A stretch of DNA of 64,000 nt from Gemmatimonas sp. GTDB lineage: Bacteria; Gemmatimonadota; Gemmatimonadetes; Gemmatimonadales; Gemmatimonadaceae. A program made the position numbers and the translations under genes. Under the pieces are notes generated by a model. It saw only the letters and a list, made by a program, of their open reading frames with translations, searched no databases and was not told the origin of the DNA. How positions within the stretch are numbered: the stretch's first letter is position 1; each line of letters begins with the position of its first letter. The stretch spans positions 186,001 to 250,000 of the forward strand of contig NZ_JANPLK010000059.1 in NCBI RefSeq assembly GCF_031426495.1, in the 5' to 3' direction. Shown here piece by piece: positions 62,075 through 64,000 of the stretch.

Positions 62075-64000
62075 ATGCGGCCGCGCTGGCTGGTGCCTGA
62101 ACCGATGTCGTCGTCGCCCGCTATCCGACTCGCGATAGCGTTTTTTGCGACGCATGTACTGTCGCTGCAGCTCATACGATACGGCGGGCCATTGGCACCC
62201 GCGTGGCCGCCGATCGCCGTCGCCCTTGCCGCGCTCATCTGGCTGCCGCCCTCGCACCGTCGACTCGTGTTCGTTGGCGTGATCGTCCTCGACACGCTCT
62301 CCAATGCGCTGCAGGGATACGCCTCGTTGCGGACGATCGGCTATACCTGCGTCACGCTCTCAGAACTGTGGATCGCCGACTGGATGCTGCGGCGGCTCAC
62401 TCCACTGCCGCTCACGTTCGCCCGTCTGCGCGACGTGGCGGTGTTGCTGTCGGCCACCGCAGTCGCCACGACAATCGGCAGCGTACCCGCCGCCTTCATT
62501 GCTCAGGCGGCTGGCGGTGAGGCGTTTCTGAAGAGTGCCACCGTGTGGTGGATCGGCGACATGCTGGCCTATGTGATCGTGACGCCACTCACGCTGCTGC
62601 TCCTGGCGCGCCATGAGTCGCGCACTGCACATCGACGTGCATTTCGCTGGTGGCGCGATGCGTTCGTACTAAGCCTGCTGATAGTCTTGGGATCGCTCAT
62701 GGCTTTCCGCGGCGACGCCCTCATGGGCGTGCTGCAGGCGCATCCGTACATGCTCTCGCTGCTCGTTTTGTGGGCGACGCTCAGCTTCGGTCAGCTTGGC
62801 GCGCTGTGGAGTCAGATCGGTATCGCCAGCGTCGGCATTCGCCTGCTGTTGACTGGAGAGTCGCTCTCCCTCGGCGGCGAAACCGGCGGCGACGCGCTCG
62901 TGATTTTACAGGTATACATCGGCGTCCAGGCGCTCATCGGCCTCGTGCTCGCCACCGCGCTACGCGAACAACGCGAGACGGCCGAGTCGAACGCGCATAT
63001 GCTGGAAGCGCTCTCGACGAGCGAACAGCGCTTGCGTCAAAGTCAGAAGATGGAAGCGATCGGTCAGTTGGCCGGCGGCGTGGCGCACGACTTCAACAAC
63101 GTGCTCGCTGCCGTGTTGATGCAGCTCGATGAACTCCGCTTGCTCAGGGCGATGCCACGCGAAGCACACGAGCTGCTGCGCGACGTCGAAACGTCCGCGC
63201 AACGCGCTGTGCGACTCACGCGGCAACTGCTCGTGTTCAGTCGACAGCAGGCCATGCAATCGAGTCTGCACGACTTGAATCTCCTCGTGCGCGCGCACGT
63301 GCGCCTGCTACGACGGGTCGTGCCGACCACGCACAAGCTCACGGTGGACACCGCTCCCGACGCGCTCGTGGTGTTGGTCGACGGTGGCATGATCGAACAA
63401 GTGCTGCTCAATCTCGTGCTGAATGCGCGTGACGCGCTCGCCGAGGGCGGCCTGATCGTGATCCGTACGGAGCGCCGCACCATCGACAACGCCGACGCCG
63501 GCGAGCTCACGGCTGGTCCGTACGCGGTCCTGTTCGTGCAGGATACCGGTTCCGGTATCTCGCCCGAGCACATGCCGCGCGTCTTCGAGCCATTCTTTAC
63601 CACCAAGCCACCGGGACAGGGCACGGGCCTCGGGCTCGCCACGGCCTACGGTATTGCGCAGCAGCATCACGGACGCCTGCGCGTGTCGTCGACGGTGGGG
63701 GTCGGCACCACGGTCGAAGTCTGGCTCCCGATCGTGGCCGACGCGCTCCCCGACGAAAACACATCGACTTATGTCGCGACGTCCGACTCGGGAGAGCACG
63801 CGGTGACGGCCACGGTATTGGTCGTTGAAGACGAACCCACGGTCAGTCGACTGATGCAGCGCGTCTTGGAACGCGACGGGTATCAAGTCCGCGCCGCGTC
63901 CAGCGGTCGCGAGGTCCTCGACCACTGGAACCTGTACGAGTTCTCAGTGGACCTCGTGATCACCGATCTGGTCATGCCCGGTGGTGTGAGCGGTACCCAG
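62075..64000 (+). CDS. Hybrid sensor histidine kinase (MASE1-like), 3' end cut by window
   Basis: An open frame of 642 codons to the window edge. About eight membrane helices (15-295) form a MASE1-like sensor. A kinase core follows: phospho-acceptor H338 in GGVAHDFNN, N box NLVLNARDAL, G1 box VQDTGSGISPEH, F box FEPFFTTK and G2 box GTGLGLATAYGI. A receiver domain begins near residue 588 (TVLVVEDEPTVSRL) and its Asp is in ITDLVMPG. The HDFNN type often lacks a separate regulator, and output is not visible here. Starts nine bases after the transporter gene; ATG 62105 is possible. Confidence 0.9.
   Translation, partial: MRPRWLVPEPMSSSPAIRLAIAFFATHVLSLQLIRYGGPLAPAWPPIAVALAALIWLPPSHRRLVFVGVIVLDTLSNALQGYASLRTIGYTCVTLSELWIADWMLRRLTPLPLTFARLRDVAVLLSATAVATTIGSVPAAFIAQAAGGEAFLKSATVWWIGDMLAYVIVTPLTLLLLARHESRTAHRRAFRWWRDAFVLSLLIVLGSLMAFRGDALMGVLQAHPYMLSLLVLWATLSFGQLGALWSQIGIASVGIRLLLTGESLSLGGETGGDALVILQVYIGVQALIGLVLATALREQRETAESNAHMLEALSTSEQRLRQSQKMEAIGQLAGGVAHDFNNVLAAVLMQLDELRLLRAMPREAHELLRDVETSAQRAVRLTRQLLVFSRQQAMQSSLHDLNLLVRAHVRLLRRVVPTTHKLTVDTAPDALVVLVDGGMIEQVLLNLVLNARDALAEGGLIVIRTERRTIDNADAGELTAGPYAVLFVQDTGSGISPEHMPRVFEPFFTTKPPGQGTGLGLATAYGIAQQHHGRLRVSSTVGVGTTVEVWLPIVADALPDENTSTYVATSDSGEHAVTATVLVVEDEPTVSRLMQRVLERDGYQVRAASSGREVLDHWNLYEFSVDLVITDLVMPGGVSGTQ

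Overview
The window is about 65% GC and densely coded. Gene content fits a Gemmatimonadota (Gemmatimonas-like) chromosome: many secreted S9/M24/esterase-type hydrolases, an ABC permease of the long FtsX/MacB (ADOP-like) type, an H1-like Lys/Ala tail fused to a SWIB domain, and a full Tad/Flp pilus locus. This assignment is inference from gene content; no rRNA, tRNA or marker gene is present to prove it. I saw no tRNA, rRNA, CRISPR array, intact insertion sequence or prophage.

Layout. 1-6.7 kb: minus-strand DUF1028 protein (cut by the window edge), secreted S9 peptidase and class I fumarase; then a plus-strand HEAT-repeat protein, a palindromic intergenic repeat and a decayed glutamate synthase (gltB) relic that keeps only its two ends. 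6.7-12.6 kb: a three-gene efflux operon (permease, adaptor, ATPase) and a membrane diguanylate cyclase. 12.6-24.6 kb: a second copy of the palindromic repeat, PhzF-like isomerase, a heptamer repeat/hairpin, PruA, a probable lipoprotein-endonuclease IV-hydrolase operon, SWIB protein, signal peptidase I, esterase, M24 peptidase and membrane proteins.

24.7-31.9 kb: the most unusual part. A tight operon encodes an SPFH protein with a zinc ribbon, an S-adenosylmethionine decarboxylase-like protein, two zinc-ribbon/DUF4178 proteins, a 61-residue membrane peptide, a DUF350 membrane protein, a membrane-anchored aminopropyltransferase and a twin-arginine FAD amine-oxidase-like protein. It looks like a membrane-associated polyamine or aminopropylation system. 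It is followed by 26 tandem heptanucleotides.

31.9-46.5 kb: GroES-like co-chaperonin, bacilliredoxin and Ser/Thr kinase, then an AT-rich leader and the Tad locus (three Flp pilins, TadV, TadE, CpaB, CpaC, CpaE/TadZ, CpaF/TadA, TadB, TadC, TadG-like, TPR protein). 46.6-47.9 kb: a RES/Xre-type toxin-antitoxin pair. 47.9-50.2 kb: an ABC-2 exporter. 50.2-60.8 kb: a glycan/glycolipid gene group (GT2, GT4, several polytopic GT-C-like proteins, a Glf-like flavoprotein and a methyltransferase), with clearly lower GC from about 56.5 kb. 60.9-64 kb: a MOT1-type anion transporter and a hybrid sensor kinase cut by the window end.

Genes in several operons overlap by ATGA, TGATG or GTGA junctions, which decided most starts given here.
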